Numbered from the stretch's first letter, positions 37,261 to 46,301 are shown. The stretch is 64,000 bases of DNA from Streptomyces olivochromogenes (GCF_001514115.1 NZ_KQ948466.1:219180-283179), one strand, 5' to 3'. The notes: generated from the letters alone by a model not told the origin. A program made the numbers and translations.

Positions 37261-39132
37261 TCAGAGGTGGCGGCGGCGGTCGGCGACGTGGCCGTCGTAC
37301 CGTTCGCGGGCGCTGGACGCGGCGTCGCGGGAGGCGACTTCGGCGACAGGTACGTCCCACCAGGCCTCGGCGGGCGGAGCGGTGGGCGTCGGGTCGGTCT
37401 CGACGTAGACGCAGGTCGGCCGGTCCGAGGCGCGTGCCGCGGCCAGGGCGTCCCGCAGTTCCCGTACGGTCTTGGCGCGGATGACGTCCATGCCGAGGCT
37501 GGCGGCGTTGGCGGCGAGGTCCACCGGGAGCGGGGCTCCGGAGAACGTGCCGTCGGCGGCGCGGTAGCGGTAGGCGGTGCCGAAGCGCTCGCCTCCGACC
37601 TCCTCGGAGAGGCCGCCGATGGAGGCGTAGCCGTGGTTCTGGATCAGGACCAGGTTGACGGGCAGGCCCTCCTGGACGGCGGTGACGATCTCGGTGGGCA
37701 TCATCAGGTAGGTGCCGTCGCCGACCAGCGACCAGACGGGCGTGCCGGGGGCCGCCTGCTGGACGCCGATGCCGGCCGGGATCTCGTAGCCCATGCAGGA
37801 GTAGCCGTACTCCAGGTGGTACTGGCGCGGGCCGCGCGCCCGCCACAGCTTGTGCAGGTCACCGGGGAGTGAGCCGGCCGCGTTGATGACCACGTCGTCG
37901 TCGCCGACGACGGCGTCCAGGGCGCCGAGGACCTGCGTCTGGGTGGGCACGGCGGAGTCCTCCGCCCGGTAGGCGGCCTCGACGACCTCCTCCCAACGCG
38001 CCTTGCCCGCGCGGTACTCGGCCTCGTACGCCGCGTCGACCCGGTGGCCGGACAGCCCCTCCGTCAGCGCGTCGAGCCCCGTCCGCGCGTCCGCGACCAG
38101 CGGCCGGGCGGCGAGCTTGTGGGCGTCGAAGGCGGTGATGTTGAGGTTGACGAACCGCACGCCCGGCTGCTGGAACAGCGTGTTCGAGGCGGTGGTGAAG
38201 TCGGTGTAGCGGGTGCCGACCCCGATGATCAGGTCGGCGGTGCGGGCGATGTCGTCGCTGACCGCGGTGCCGGTGTGGCCGATGCCGCCGAGGTCGGCGG
38301 GGTGGTCGTGACGCAGGGAGCCCTTGCCCGCCTGGGTGGAGGCGACCGGGATGCCGGTGGCGTCGGCCAGGGCCTTGAGCGCCGCCTCGGCCTCGCTGTG
38401 GTGCACTCCCCCGCCGGCGACGATCAGGGGGCGCTCGGCGGCGCGGATCGCCCGTACGGCTTCGGCGAGTTCCAACGGATCGGGGGCGGGCCTACGTACG
38501 CGCCAGACGCGCTCGGCGAAGAACTCCTCCGGCCAGTCGTACGCCTCCGCCTGCACGTCCTGCGGCAGGGCGAGGGTGACGGCGCCGGTGTCGGCCGGGT
38601 CGGCCAGCACCCGCATCGCGTTCAGCGCGGCCGGGATCAGCATCTCCGGGCGGGTGATCCGGTCGAAGTAGCGGGAGACCGGGCGCAGTGTGTCGTTGAC
38701 GGAGACATCCGCCTCGACGGGGTGTTCCAGCTGCTGGAGCAGCGGGTCGGCGGAGCGCGTCGCGAAGTAGTCGCCGGGCAGCAGCAGCACGGGCAGGCGG
38801 TTGATCGTCGCGAGGGCGGCGCCGGTGACGAGGTTGGTGGCGCCGGGGCCGATGGACGTGGTCACGGCCTGCGTGGAGAGGCGGTTGAGCTGGCGGGCGT
38901 AGCCGACCGCCGCGTGCACCATGGACTGTTCGTTGCGGCCCTGGTGGAAGGGCATGGCGTCCTCGCCGGCCTCCAGGAGTGCCTGGCCGATGCCCGCCAC
39001 ATTGCCGTGGCCGAAGATGCCCCAGGTGCCGGCGATCAGCCGGTGGCGTACGCCGTCGCGCTCGCTGTACTGCGCGGACAGGAAGCGCACCAGAGCCTGG
39101 GCTGTCGTCAGACGACGGGTGGTGGTGCTCAT
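37261..39132 (-). CDS. iolD: 3D-(3,5/4)-trihydroxycyclohexane-1,2-dione hydrolase
   Basis: A 623-residue thiamine-diphosphate enzyme that opens the inositol-derived ring to 5-deoxyglucuronate. The N-terminal PYR domain carries GTWGIFGHGNVAGIGQAL and HQGRNEQSMVHAAVGYARQ with the catalytic Glu. The central domain has PLIVAGGGVHHSEAEAAL. The PP domain contains the metal-binding motif GDGTYLMMPTEIVTAVQEG followed by LIQNHGYASIGGL. The ATG at 39132 overlaps the iolB stop by one base, so the two are translationally coupled. It is the fourth gene of the operon. The sequence is intact and of normal length. Confidence 0.94.
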   Translation of the reverse strand: MSTTTRRLTTAQALVRFLSAQYSERDGVRHRLIAGTWGIFGHGNVAGIGQALLEAGEDAMPFHQGRNEQSMVHAAVGYARQLNRLSTQAVTTSIGPGATNLVTGAALATINRLPVLLLPGDYFATRSADPLLQQLEHPVEADVSVNDTLRPVSRYFDRITRPEMLIPAALNAMRVLADPADTGAVTLALPQDVQAEAYDWPEEFFAERVWRVRRPAPDPLELAEAVRAIRAAERPLIVAGGGVHHSEAEAALKALADATGIPVASTQAGKGSLRHDHPADLGGIGHTGTAVSDDIARTADLIIGVGTRYTDFTTASNTLFQQPGVRFVNLNITAFDAHKLAARPLVADARTGLDALTEGLSGHRVDAAYEAEYRAGKARWEEVVEAAYRAEDSAVPTQTQVLGALDAVVGDDDVVINAAGSLPGDLHKLWRARGPRQYHLEYGYSCMGYEIPAGIGVQQAAPGTPVWSLVGDGTYLMMPTEIVTAVQEGLPVNLVLIQNHGYASIGGLSEEVGGERFGTAYRYRAADGTFSGAPLPVDLAANAASLGMDVIRAKTVRELRDALAAARASDRPTCVYVETDPTPTAPPAEAWWDVPVAEVASRDAASSARERYDGHVADRRRHL

Positions 39133-40016
39133 CAGGACCTCTCGGGGGCGGTGTAGAGGGGCAGGCGGGGGTCGACCGGCCGCTCCGGCCAGGTGTCGCG
39201 GATCCAGGCGTGGTCGGGGTGGTCGCAGATCAGCCAGGCGCGGTCGGTGCCGGGGCCCGCCATGACGTTGAGGTAGTACATGTCGTGGCCGGGCACGGCC
39301 ATGGACGGTCCGTGCCAGCCGTCGGGGATGAGGACGACGTCGCCGTCGCGCACCTCGGCCAGCACATCGGTGTGGGAGCCGTGACCCGAGGGCGAGACGC
39401 GCTGGTAGCCGAGGCCGGGTGTGCCCTCATGAGGGGCGAACTCGAAGTAGTAGATCTCCTCGAGTTCGGACTCCTCGCCGGGCCGGTGCTCGTCGTGCTT
39501 GTGCGGCGGGAAGGAGGACCAGTTGCCACCGGGGGTGATCACCTCGACGGCGATCAGCTTGTCGCACTCGAAGACCCCTGCCGCGCCGAAGTTGTTGACC
39601 TGGCGGGAGCAGCTGCCGGTGCCGCGCAGTTCGACGGGGACGGTGGAGGCGGGCCCATAGCGGGCGGGCAGCCGGCGGGCGCAGCGGGCGCCGGTGAGCG
39701 CGAACCGGCCGCCGTCGCGCGAGGCGATCGAGACCTGGGCGTCGCGGGGCACGTACGCGAAGTCGCTCACCCCGCTGAAGACGCTCTCGCGCCCGGCGAG
39801 CCGGAACGTGTCGCCGCCGACCGCGACGGTGCAGCCGCCCGAGAGCGGGAGCACGATCCACTCGCTGTCGCCGGTGTCGAAGGCGTGCCAGCCGCCGGCG
39901 GGCAGTTCGAGCACCCGCAGGCTGGAGTGGCCCCAGCCGGCCGACTCGGGAGTGACGTCCACGGCATAGACGTCGGCGGCGGCCTTGCCCGCGGGCAGAT
40001 GGTGCGTGGTGGTCAT
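39132..40016 (-). CDS. iolB: 5-deoxy-glucuronate isomerase
   Basis: A 294-residue bicupin metalloenzyme that isomerises 5-deoxy-D-glucuronate to 5-dehydro-2-deoxygluconate. The first cupin includes WHAFDTGDSEWIVLPLSGG. The second has the metal-binding set: WSSFPPHKHDEHRP (two His), ELEEIYYFEFAPHEG (Glu) and VLIPDGWHGPSMAVPGHDMYYLNVMAG (His). It lies between the aldolase-like gene (75 bp upstream) and iolD (one-base overlap). The start has a GGAGGGG-type site, and the length is as expected. Confidence 0.93.
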   Translation of the reverse strand: MTTTHHLPAGKAAADVYAVDVTPESAGWGHSSLRVLELPAGGWHAFDTGDSEWIVLPLSGGCTVAVGGDTFRLAGRESVFSGVSDFAYVPRDAQVSIASRDGGRFALTGARCARRLPARYGPASTVPVELRGTGSCSRQVNNFGAAGVFECDKLIAVEVITPGGNWSSFPPHKHDEHRPGEESELEEIYYFEFAPHEGTPGLGYQRVSPSGHGSHTDVLAEVRDGDVVLIPDGWHGPSMAVPGHDMYYLNVMAGPGTDRAWLICDHPDHAWIRDTWPERPVDPRLPLYTAPERS

Positions 40017-40091
40017 CGGGAGGGGCTCCTCTACGGGAATCAGAGCGGGCCTTCGGGAGTCGGTGAGTCGGCGCGGGCGGGTGGGTGGGAG

Positions 40092-40970
40092 TCAGAGCAG
40101 GCCGACCGCGGTGTCCACCGCGGTCTCCACGCTGCCCTCGGCGGGGTAGAGCAGCGAGCGGCCCACGACCATGCCCTGGACGGTGGGCAGCCGCAGGGCC
40201 TTGCGCCATCTCTCGTACGCGCCCTCCTGGTCGCCGCCGACCTCGCCGCCGAGCAGGACGGCGGGCAGGGTGGAGGCCTCCAGCACCCCCGCCATGTCGT
40301 CGGGGTCGTCGGTGACCGGGAGCTTGAGCCAGGTGTACGCCGAGGTGCCACCGAGGCCGGAGGCGATGGCTATGGACCGGGTGACGGCCTCGGCGCTCAG
40401 GTCGTTGCGGACCTTGCCGTCCACCCTGCGGGATATGAAAGGCTCGACGAACAGCGGCAGTCGGCGGGCGGCCATGTCGTCGATGGCGCGCGCGGTGGTG
40501 TGCAGGGTCTCCAGGGAGCCCGGGTCGTCGTAGTCGATGCGCACCAGCAGCTTTCCGGCGTCGAAGCGCAGCCGCTCGATGTCCTCGGCGCGGTGGCCGG
40601 TGAAACGGTCGTCCATCTCGAAGGACGCGCCGGACAGGCCGCCGCGGTTCATGGAGCCCATCACGACCTTGTTCTCCAGAACGCCCAGGAGCAGCAGGTC
40701 CTCCAGGATGTCGGCGGTGGCGAGCACCCCGTCCACCCCGGGCCGGGCCAGCGCGACGCAGAGTCGTTCGAGGAGGTCGGCGCGGTTGGCCATGGCCAGG
40801 CGGTGCCCGCCGACGCCGAGCGCGCCGCGCGCGGGGTGGTCCGCGGCCACGATCATCAGGCGGCCGCTGTCGCCGATCAGCGGGCGGCGGACCCGGCGGG
40901 CGGCCGCTTCGGCGATGGCCTCCGGATGCCGGGCGCGCACCGTGGCGAGGTCGGGGATGCTGATGCTCAA
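40092..40970 (-). CDS. Cgl0159-type (beta/alpha)8 aldolase-like protein of inositol catabolism
   Basis: A 292-residue TIM-barrel protein related to deoxyribose-phosphate and class I aldolases. Visible are RLMIVAADHPARGALGVGG, VDGVLATADILEDLLLLG, LPLFVEPFISRRVDGK and the YTWLKLPVTDDP strand with a candidate Schiff-base lysine. This family occurs in actinobacterial iol clusters (first noted as Cgl0159 in Corynebacterium) and probably cleaves 2-deoxy-5-keto-gluconate 6-phosphate to malonate semialdehyde and dihydroxyacetone phosphate (IolJ role). That activity is inferred from the cluster. It lies between iolC (29 bp) and iolB (75 bp) in the operon. Confidence 0.82.
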   Translation of the reverse strand: MSISIPDLATVRARHPEAIAEAAARRVRRPLIGDSGRLMIVAADHPARGALGVGGHRLAMANRADLLERLCVALARPGVDGVLATADILEDLLLLGVLENKVVMGSMNRGGLSGASFEMDDRFTGHRAEDIERLRFDAGKLLVRIDYDDPGSLETLHTTARAIDDMAARRLPLFVEPFISRRVDGKVRNDLSAEAVTRSIAIASGLGGTSAYTWLKLPVTDDPDDMAGVLEASTLPAVLLGGEVGGDQEGAYERWRKALRLPTVQGMVVGRSLLYPAEGSVETAVDTAVGLL

Positions 40971-40999
40971 GACAGGCTCCGTTCAGGGGGTGGCGGCGG

Positions 41000-41971
41000 T
41001 CAGCCGCGCGCGAGGAGGCCCTCGACCTCGGACTCGGTGGGCATCGCGGAGGAGCAGGCGAGACGGGAGGCGACGAGCGCGCCGGCCGCGTTGGCGTACC
41101 TGATGGTCTTCTCCAGTTCCCAGCCGGACAGCAGACCGTGGCAGAGCGAGCCGCCGAACGCGTCTCCGGCACCGAGGCCGTTGACGACCTCCACCGGGAC
41201 CGGCGGGACCTCGGCGACGGTGCCGTCGCGGTGGACGGCCAGGACTCCCTTGGGGCCCTGTTTGACGACGGCGAGTTCGACACCGGCCGCCAGCAGGGCT
41301 TCGGCGCAGGCGCGGGGTTCGCGTACGCCGGTGGCGATCTCGCACTCGTCGAGGTTGCCGACGGCGACGGTGGAGTGCCGCAGCGCCTCGGCGTAGTACG
41401 GGCGTGCCTCGTCCGGGTCGGACCAGAACATGGGCCGCCAGTCGAGGTCGAAGACGGTGGTGCCGGACTTGGCGCGCGTCTTCAGCGCGGCGAGCGTGGC
41501 GGAGCGGCTGGGCTCCTCGCTCAGGCCGGTGCCGGTGATCCAGAAGATGTGGGCCGCGCGGATCGCGAAGAAGTCCAGCTCGTCGGTCCGGATCTCCAGG
41601 TCGGGTGCCTTGGGCCGCCGGTAGAAGTAGAGCGGGAAGTCGTCCGGCGGGAAGATCTCGCAGAACGTGATCGGCGTGGGGTAGGCGTCGACGGGTGTGA
41701 CCCAGCGGTCGTCGACGCCGAACTCCTTGAGCGCCTGGTGGAGATACGTGCCGAAGGGGTCCTGTCCGGTGCGGGTGATCACCGCGGTGGACCGGCCCAG
41801 GCGTGCGGCGGCCACCGCGACGTTGGCCGCCGAGCCGCCGAGGAACTTCCCGAAGGACTCGACCTGCGCGAGCGGCACCCCCGTCTGCAGGGGATACAGA
41901 TCGACGCCGATGCGTCCCATGGTGATGACGTCGAGGGATTCGGCGTCGAAGGATTCAGCGGACTCAGGCAT
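41000..41971 (-). CDS. iolC: 5-dehydro-2-deoxygluconokinase
   Basis: A 323-residue PfkB/ribokinase-family sugar kinase that phosphorylates 5-dehydro-2-deoxygluconate. The N-terminal LDVITMGRIGVDLYPLQTG and the GGSAANVAVAAARLG motif bind substrate. The C-terminal PfkB signature VVNGLGAGDAFGGSLCHGLL carries the catalytic Asp. The ATG at 41971 is chosen because AGGAG lies 8 nt before it; an upstream ATG eleven codons away lacks a site. It is the first gene of the iol operon and is read from the minus-strand promoter at 42026-42055, within the divergent control region. Confidence 0.93.
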   Translation of the reverse strand: MPESAESFDAESLDVITMGRIGVDLYPLQTGVPLAQVESFGKFLGGSAANVAVAAARLGRSTAVITRTGQDPFGTYLHQALKEFGVDDRWVTPVDAYPTPITFCEIFPPDDFPLYFYRRPKAPDLEIRTDELDFFAIRAAHIFWITGTGLSEEPSRSATLAALKTRAKSGTTVFDLDWRPMFWSDPDEARPYYAEALRHSTVAVGNLDECEIATGVREPRACAEALLAAGVELAVVKQGPKGVLAVHRDGTVAEVPPVPVEVVNGLGAGDAFGGSLCHGLLSGWELEKTIRYANAAGALVASRLACSSAMPTESEVEGLLARG

Positions 41972-42025
41972 GCGTGACGCTCCTGATGCGTGGGATGCGG
42001 GCAACGGGGCGCCCGGTGCCTTTTA

Positions 42026-42055
42026 GGTGTAGGACCCACGGCCCTCCCCTGTCAA
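42026..42055 (-). promoter_or_regulatory. Promoter of the iolC-B-D-mmsA operon
   Basis: On the minus strand TTGACA (42050-42055) is followed after 18 bp by TACACC (42026-42031). The -35 lies inside the left arm of the 18-bp inverted repeat. The leader to the iolC ATG is about 50 nt. Confidence 0.65.
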
Positions 42056-42117
42056 GACTTTGTACTGACATTCGGACCTGCTCAGGAAATGATGTCTTAA
42101 CAAAGTATTGACAGGGG
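42046..42117. promoter_or_regulatory. 18-bp inverted repeat controlling the divergent inositol operons
   Basis: Arms CCCCTGTCAAGACTTTGT (42046-42063) and its inverse (42100-42117) match at 17 of 18 positions, 36 bp apart. Each arm contains the -35 TTGACA of one of the two divergent promoters. A regulator binding both arms could loop the DNA and shut both operons. The GntR protein encoded at 34844 is the best candidate. Confidence 0.7.
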
Positions 42118-42137
42118 GGTGCGTCAGGGACTTGTAT
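42108..42137 (+). promoter_or_regulatory. Promoter of the inositol ABC transporter operon
   Basis: TTGACA (42108-42113) in the right arm of the inverted repeat is followed after 18 bp by TTGTAT (42132-42137). The leader to the substrate-binding-protein ATG at 42264 is about 120 nt. Confidence 0.6.
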
Positions 42138-42263
42138 CCCGTCCCAACGAAGCAGCCGAGTCACCCGCATCGACCCGGACATCCTGTCCGGGCACCGCAC
42201 GGGCCCAGCGCCCCGGCGCCGTCCCGTTCCCTTTCCCCTGTCGCACAGTGAGGTGCTGGAAAG

Positions 42264-43283
42264 ATGGACCGCACGTTTCACCCCCGTACCCGCAGAATCG
42301 CCCCCCTCGTCGCGACCGCGGCGGCATCCGTGCTGCTGATAGCCGGCTGTTCCAGCAGCTCCGGCGGAAAGAAGGCGGAGGAGAGCGGGTCGGCGGTGTC
42401 GGCCGGCAAGGCCAGCACGCCCCGCATGACAGTCGCGCTGGTCACCCACCAGGCGCCCGGCGACACGTTCTGGGACATCGTCCGCAAGGGTGCCGAGGCC
42501 GCCGCGGCCAAGGACAACGTCAAGCTGATCTACTCCGCCGACCCGAACGCGGGCAACCAGGCCAACCTGGTCCAGAACGCCATCGACCAGAAGGTCGACG
42601 GCATCGCGATCACCCTCGCCAAGCCGGACGCCATGAAGGACGTCGTGAGCAAGGCGACGTCGGCCAAGATCCCCGTGGTCGGCCTCAACTCGGGCGTCAG
42701 CGACTGGCAGAAGCTCGGCCTGATGGAGTTCTTCGGCCAGGACGAGACGGTGGCGGGTGAGGCGCTGGGCAAGAGGCTGAACTCGGAAGGCGCGAAGAAG
42801 GCCGTCTGTGTGATCCAGGAGCAGGGCAACATCGGACTCACCCAGCGCTGTGACGGAGTGAAGAAGACCTTCAGCGGCAAGACGGAGACCCTGTACGTCA
42901 ACGGCACCGACATGCCGTCCGTGAAGTCGACGATCACCGCCAAGCTCAAGCAGGACAGCGCCATCGACTACGTCGTCACCCTCGGCGCCCCGTACGCCCT
43001 GACCGCGGTGCAGTCGGTGGGCGACGCCGGCAGCAAGGCGAAGATCGCCACGTTCGACCTCAACAAGGACCTGACCGGCGCCATCAGCAAGGGCACGATC
43101 CAGTTCGCGGTCGACCAGCAGCCCTACCTCCAGGGCTACTTGGCCGTCGACTCGCTGTGGCTCTACAAGACGAACGGCAACTACAGCGGCGGCGGTGAGC
43201 AGCCGATCCTGACGGGCCCGGCCTTCGTCGACAAGTCCAACGTCGACGCCGTCGCCCAGTTCGCCGCGAAGGGCACCCGGTGA
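42264..43283 (+). CDS. Sugar (inositol) ABC transporter substrate-binding lipoprotein
   Basis: A 339-residue lipoprotein of the periplasmic-binding type 1 (ribose/inositol) family. The signal peptide ends in the lipobox LLIAGC with Cys29 as the lipidated residue, followed by a Ser/Gly linker. The mature part starts MTVALVTHQAPGDTFWDIVRKG and continues with DGIAITLAKPDAMKDVV, VVGLNSGVSDW and FAVDQQPYLQGYLAVDSLW, all conserved in RbsB/IbpA-like proteins. It is the first gene of a four-gene operon with permease, ATPase and a dehydratase-type isomerase, and is divergent from iolC. Inositol as ligand is inferred from the locus. The permease start overlaps its stop. Confidence 0.9.
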   Translation: MDRTFHPRTRRIAPLVATAAASVLLIAGCSSSSGGKKAEESGSAVSAGKASTPRMTVALVTHQAPGDTFWDIVRKGAEAAAAKDNVKLIYSADPNAGNQANLVQNAIDQKVDGIAITLAKPDAMKDVVSKATSAKIPVVGLNSGVSDWQKLGLMEFFGQDETVAGEALGKRLNSEGAKKAVCVIQEQGNIGLTQRCDGVKKTFSGKTETLYVNGTDMPSVKSTITAKLKQDSAIDYVVTLGAPYALTAVQSVGDAGSKAKIATFDLNKDLTGAISKGTIQFAVDQQPYLQGYLAVDSLWLYKTNGNYSGGGEQPILTGPAFVDKSNVDAVAQFAAKGTR

Positions 43284-44359
43284 TGAGCATGGCCCAGCAG
43301 GCCGAGCCGGCGGTGACCACACCGCCGGCCCCCGGCCCCAAGGAGACCGACGGGCGGACCGCGCAGCGCTCCCTGACGCTGCGCCTGCTCGCCCGGCCCG
43401 AGGTCGGCGTCTTCCTCGGCGCCGTGGCGGTGTTCGTCTTCTTCCTGATCGCGGCGCCGTCGGTGCGCTCCGGCAGCTCGATGGCGACCGTGCTCTACCA
43501 GTCGTCGACGATCGGGATCATGGCACTGCCCGTGGCCCTGCTGATGATCGGCGGCGAGTTCGACCTGTCGGCCGGTGTCGCCGTGATCACCTCGGCGCTC
43601 ACCGCGAGCATGATCAGCTACCAACTGACCATGAACGTCTGGGTGGGCGTGATCGTCGCGCTCATCGTCTCGCTGGCGGTCGGCGCGTTCAACGGCTGGA
43701 TGATGGTCCGCACCGGGCTACCGAGCTTCCTGGTCACTCTCGGCACGTTCCTGATCCTGCAAGGCGTCAACCTCGCGGTGACCAAGCTGATCACCGGGAA
43801 CGTCGCGACCGACGACATCAGCACCATGGACGGCTTCGACCAGGCCAAGAAGGTCTTCGCCTCCTCCTTCGACGTCGGCGGCGTCCAGGTGAAGATCACC
43901 ATCGTGTGGTGGCTGGTCTTCGCCGCGATCGCCACCTGGGTCCTGCTGCGCACCAAGTACGGCAACTGGATCTTCGCCGTCGGCGGCAACCAGGACAGCG
44001 CCCGCGCGGTCGGCGTACCGGTCACCTTCACCAAGATCACGCTCTTCATGATGGTCGGCTTCGGCGCCTGGTTCATCGGCATGCACCAGCTGTTCTCCTT
44101 CAACACCGTGCAGTCCGGCGAGGGCGTCGGCCAGGAACTCATCTACATCGCCGCGGCGGTGATCGGCGGCTGTCTGCTCACCGGCGGCTACGGCTCCGCG
44201 ATCGGACCGGTCTTCGGCGCCTTCATGTTCGGCATGGTCAACCAGGGCATCGTGTACGCGGGCTGGAACCCCGACTGGTTCAAGGCCTTCCTCGGCGTGA
44301 TGCTGCTCGGCGCCACGCTCATCAATCTGTGGGTCCGCCGCGCGGCGACCCGGAGGTGA
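43280..44359 (+). CDS. Sugar ABC transporter permease (RbsC-like)
   Basis: A 359-residue inner-membrane permease with about nine to ten hydrophobic segments after a 35-residue cytosolic leader (RSLTLRLLARPEVGVFLGAV). Family marks are MALPVALLMIGGEFDLSAG, SFLVTLGTFLILQGV, GNQDSARAVGVPVTFTKI and IAAAVIGGCLLTGGYGSAIG. The GTG at 43280 overlaps the previous stop, and an ATG one codon later is an equally good start. One permease gene is present, so it should form a homodimer. It works with the binding protein upstream and the single ATPase downstream. Confidence 0.91.
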   Translation: MMSMAQQAEPAVTTPPAPGPKETDGRTAQRSLTLRLLARPEVGVFLGAVAVFVFFLIAAPSVRSGSSMATVLYQSSTIGIMALPVALLMIGGEFDLSAGVAVITSALTASMISYQLTMNVWVGVIVALIVSLAVGAFNGWMMVRTGLPSFLVTLGTFLILQGVNLAVTKLITGNVATDDISTMDGFDQAKKVFASSFDVGGVQVKITIVWWLVFAAIATWVLLRTKYGNWIFAVGGNQDSARAVGVPVTFTKITLFMMVGFGAWFIGMHQLFSFNTVQSGEGVGQELIYIAAAVIGGCLLTGGYGSAIGPVFGAFMFGMVNQGIVYAGWNPDWFKAFLGVMLLGATLINLWVRRAATRR

Positions 44360-44367
44360 ACCGACCC

Positions 44368-45282
44368 ATGACAACCAACGGATCCGGACCCGCCGGCGCC
44401 ATCCTCCCGGACGCTCCGCCAAAGGACGGCACCGCCCCGATCGTCGAACTGCGCGGCGCCGGGAAGGCCTACGGCAACATCCGTGCCCTGCACGGAGTCT
44501 CCCTCGCCGTCCACCCCGGCCAGGTGACCTGCGTCCTCGGCGACAACGGCGCCGGCAAGTCCACCCTCATCAAGATCATCTCGGGGCTGCACCAGCACAC
44601 CGAGGGCGAATTCCTCGTCGACGGCGCCCCGGTGCGCTTCTCCACCCCGCGCGAGGCTCTCGACAAGGGCATCGCCACCGTCTACCAGGACCTTGCCACC
44701 GTCCCCCTCATGCCGGTCTGGCGCAACTTCTTCCTCGGCTCCGAGATGACCAAGGGCCCCTGGCCGATCCAGCGTCTCGACATCGACCGCATGAAGAAGA
44801 CCGCGGACCAGGAACTGCGCAACATGGGCATCGTCCTCGACGACCTCGACCAGCCCATCGGCACCCTCTCCGGCGGCCAGCGCCAGTCGGTGGCCATCGC
44901 CCGCGCCGTCTACTTCGGCGCCCGCGTGCTGATCCTGGACGAGCCGACCGCCGCCCTCGGCGTCAAGCAGTCCGGCGTGGTCCTGAAGTACATCGCCGCC
45001 GCCCGCGACCGCGGCCTCGGCGTCATCTTCATCACCCACAACCCGCACCACGCCTACATGGTCGGCGACCACTTCAGCGTCCTGCGCCTGGGCACCATGG
45101 AACTCAGCGCCGCCCGCAGCGAGGTCAGCCTGGAAGAGCTGACCAACCACATGGCGGGCGGAGCCGAACTCGCCGCCCTCAAGCACGAACTGGCCCAGGT
45201 CCGAGGCGTCGACGTCGACGAACTCCCCGAAGCGGAGGACCTCAAAGCACCCGCGGCGGCCACTCCCGAAGGGACCTCCTGA
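44368..45282 (+). CDS. Sugar ABC transporter ATPase, single domain
   Basis: A 304-residue ABC ATPase. Walker A is GDNGAGKSTL near residue 60, the signature motif is LSGGQRQSVAIARA, Walker B is VLILDEPTAAL and the switch His is in FITHNPHHAYM. Typical ribose-type ATPases such as RbsA have two fused ABC domains (about 500 residues). This one has a single domain, as in FrcA-like systems, and must dimerise. A short acidic C-terminal extension (VDVDELPEAEDLKAP) follows. It begins 8 bp after the permease stop, with CGGAGG further upstream, and the next gene starts one base after its stop. Confidence 0.91.
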   Translation: MTTNGSGPAGAILPDAPPKDGTAPIVELRGAGKAYGNIRALHGVSLAVHPGQVTCVLGDNGAGKSTLIKIISGLHQHTEGEFLVDGAPVRFSTPREALDKGIATVYQDLATVPLMPVWRNFFLGSEMTKGPWPIQRLDIDRMKKTADQELRNMGIVLDDLDQPIGTLSGGQRQSVAIARAVYFGARVLILDEPTAALGVKQSGVVLKYIAAARDRGLGVIFITHNPHHAYMVGDHFSVLRLGTMELSAARSEVSLEELTNHMAGGAELAALKHELAQVRGVDVDELPEAEDLKAPAAATPEGTS

Positions 45283-45283
45283 C

Positions 45284-46186
45284 ATGACCGCTCCCCTGGA
45301 CCGCATCCGGGTCGGCTCCGCGCCGGACTCCTGGGGCGTCTGGTTCCCCGACGACCCCCAGCAGGTGCCCTGGGAACGCTTCCTGGACGAGGTGTCCGAG
45401 GCGGGCTACTCCTGGATCGAACTCGGCCCCTACGGCTATCTGCCGAGCGACCCGGCCCGGCTCACCGCCGAGATCGACAAGCGCGACCTGAAGGTGTCGG
45501 CCGGTACGGTCTTCACCGGGCTGCACCGCGGCCCTTCCGTCTGGGACGCCACCTGGGAACACGTCAGCGAGGTCGCCGCGCTCACCCAGGCCATGGGCGC
45601 GAAGCATCTGGTGGTCATCCCCTCCTTCTGGCGGGACGACAAGACCGCCGAGATCATCGAGCCGCCGGAGCTGACCGCCGAGCAGTGGGCCCACCTGACC
45701 AAGGGCATGGAACGGCTGGGCCACGAGGTCAAGGAGACGTACGGCCTCGACATCGTCGTCCATCCGCACGCGGACACGCACATCGACACCGAGGACCACG
45801 TCGAGCGCTTCCTCGACTCCACCGACTCCGACCTGGTCAACCTGTGTCTGGACACCGGGCACTACGCCTACTGCGGCGGCGACAGCGTCAAGCTCATCGA
45901 GACGTACGGCGAGCGCATCGGCTATCTGCACCTCAAGCAGGTCGACCCGGCGATCCTCGCCGACGTCGTCAAGAACGAGGTGCCGTTCGGTCCCGCCGTG
46001 CAGCGCGGTGTGATGTGCGAACCCCCGTCCGGCGTGCCGGAGTTGGAGCCGGTGCTGGTGGCCGCCCAGCGTCTGGGCGTGGACCTGTTCGCCATCGTCG
46101 AGCAGGACATGTACCCCTGCGAGCCGGACAAGCCGCTCCCGATCGCCGTCCGCACCCGCAAGTTCCTGCGCTCCTGCGGCGCCTGA
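45284..46186 (+). CDS. Sugar phosphate isomerase/epimerase, IolE/MocC-like
   Basis: A 300-residue xylose-isomerase-like TIM-barrel protein. It starts VGSAPDSWGVWFPDDP and has EAGYSWIELGPYGYLP, DIVVHPHADTHIDTEDHVERF, LVNLCLDTGHYAYCGGD and GYLHLKQVDPAIL, carrying candidate metal-binding Glu, Asp, His and Glu residues. Proteins of this kind in iol/moc clusters are inosose dehydratases (IolE) or inosose isomerases (IolI). The locus otherwise lacks IolE, so the dehydratase role is likely, though the isomerase role cannot be excluded. It is the last gene of the ABC operon and is followed by a strong hairpin terminator. Confidence 0.82.
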   Translation: MTAPLDRIRVGSAPDSWGVWFPDDPQQVPWERFLDEVSEAGYSWIELGPYGYLPSDPARLTAEIDKRDLKVSAGTVFTGLHRGPSVWDATWEHVSEVAALTQAMGAKHLVVIPSFWRDDKTAEIIEPPELTAEQWAHLTKGMERLGHEVKETYGLDIVVHPHADTHIDTEDHVERFLDSTDSDLVNLCLDTGHYAYCGGDSVKLIETYGERIGYLHLKQVDPAILADVVKNEVPFGPAVQRGVMCEPPSGVPELEPVLVAAQRLGVDLFAIVEQDMYPCEPDKPLPIAVRTRKFLRSCGA

Positions 46187-46235
46187 CCCGCCCGGCACCA
46201 CCGCCGCATCCGCCGGCACCCGGATGTCCGCTCCG

Positions 46236-46270
46236 TGAGGCGGCCTCGTCAGCACGGCGAGGCCGCCTCA
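46236..46270 (+). terminator. Strong hairpin terminator of the inositol transporter operon
   Basis: TGAGGCGGCCTCG (46236-46248) and CGAGGCCGCCTCA (46258-46270) form a perfect 13-bp stem with a 9-nt loop, 50 bp past the stop of the isomerase gene. It also lies after the 3' end of the convergent aldehyde dehydrogenase pseudogene. Confidence 0.85.
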
Positions 46271-46301
46271 GGCACGTGGGGGGTGTCGTTCGGATCACCC
46301 C

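Noticed and set aside
42264..43283. Riboswitch in the 120-nt leader of the transporter operon
   Set aside because: No conserved riboswitch elements or paired helices were recognisable, and the inverted repeat at the promoter explains control more simply.
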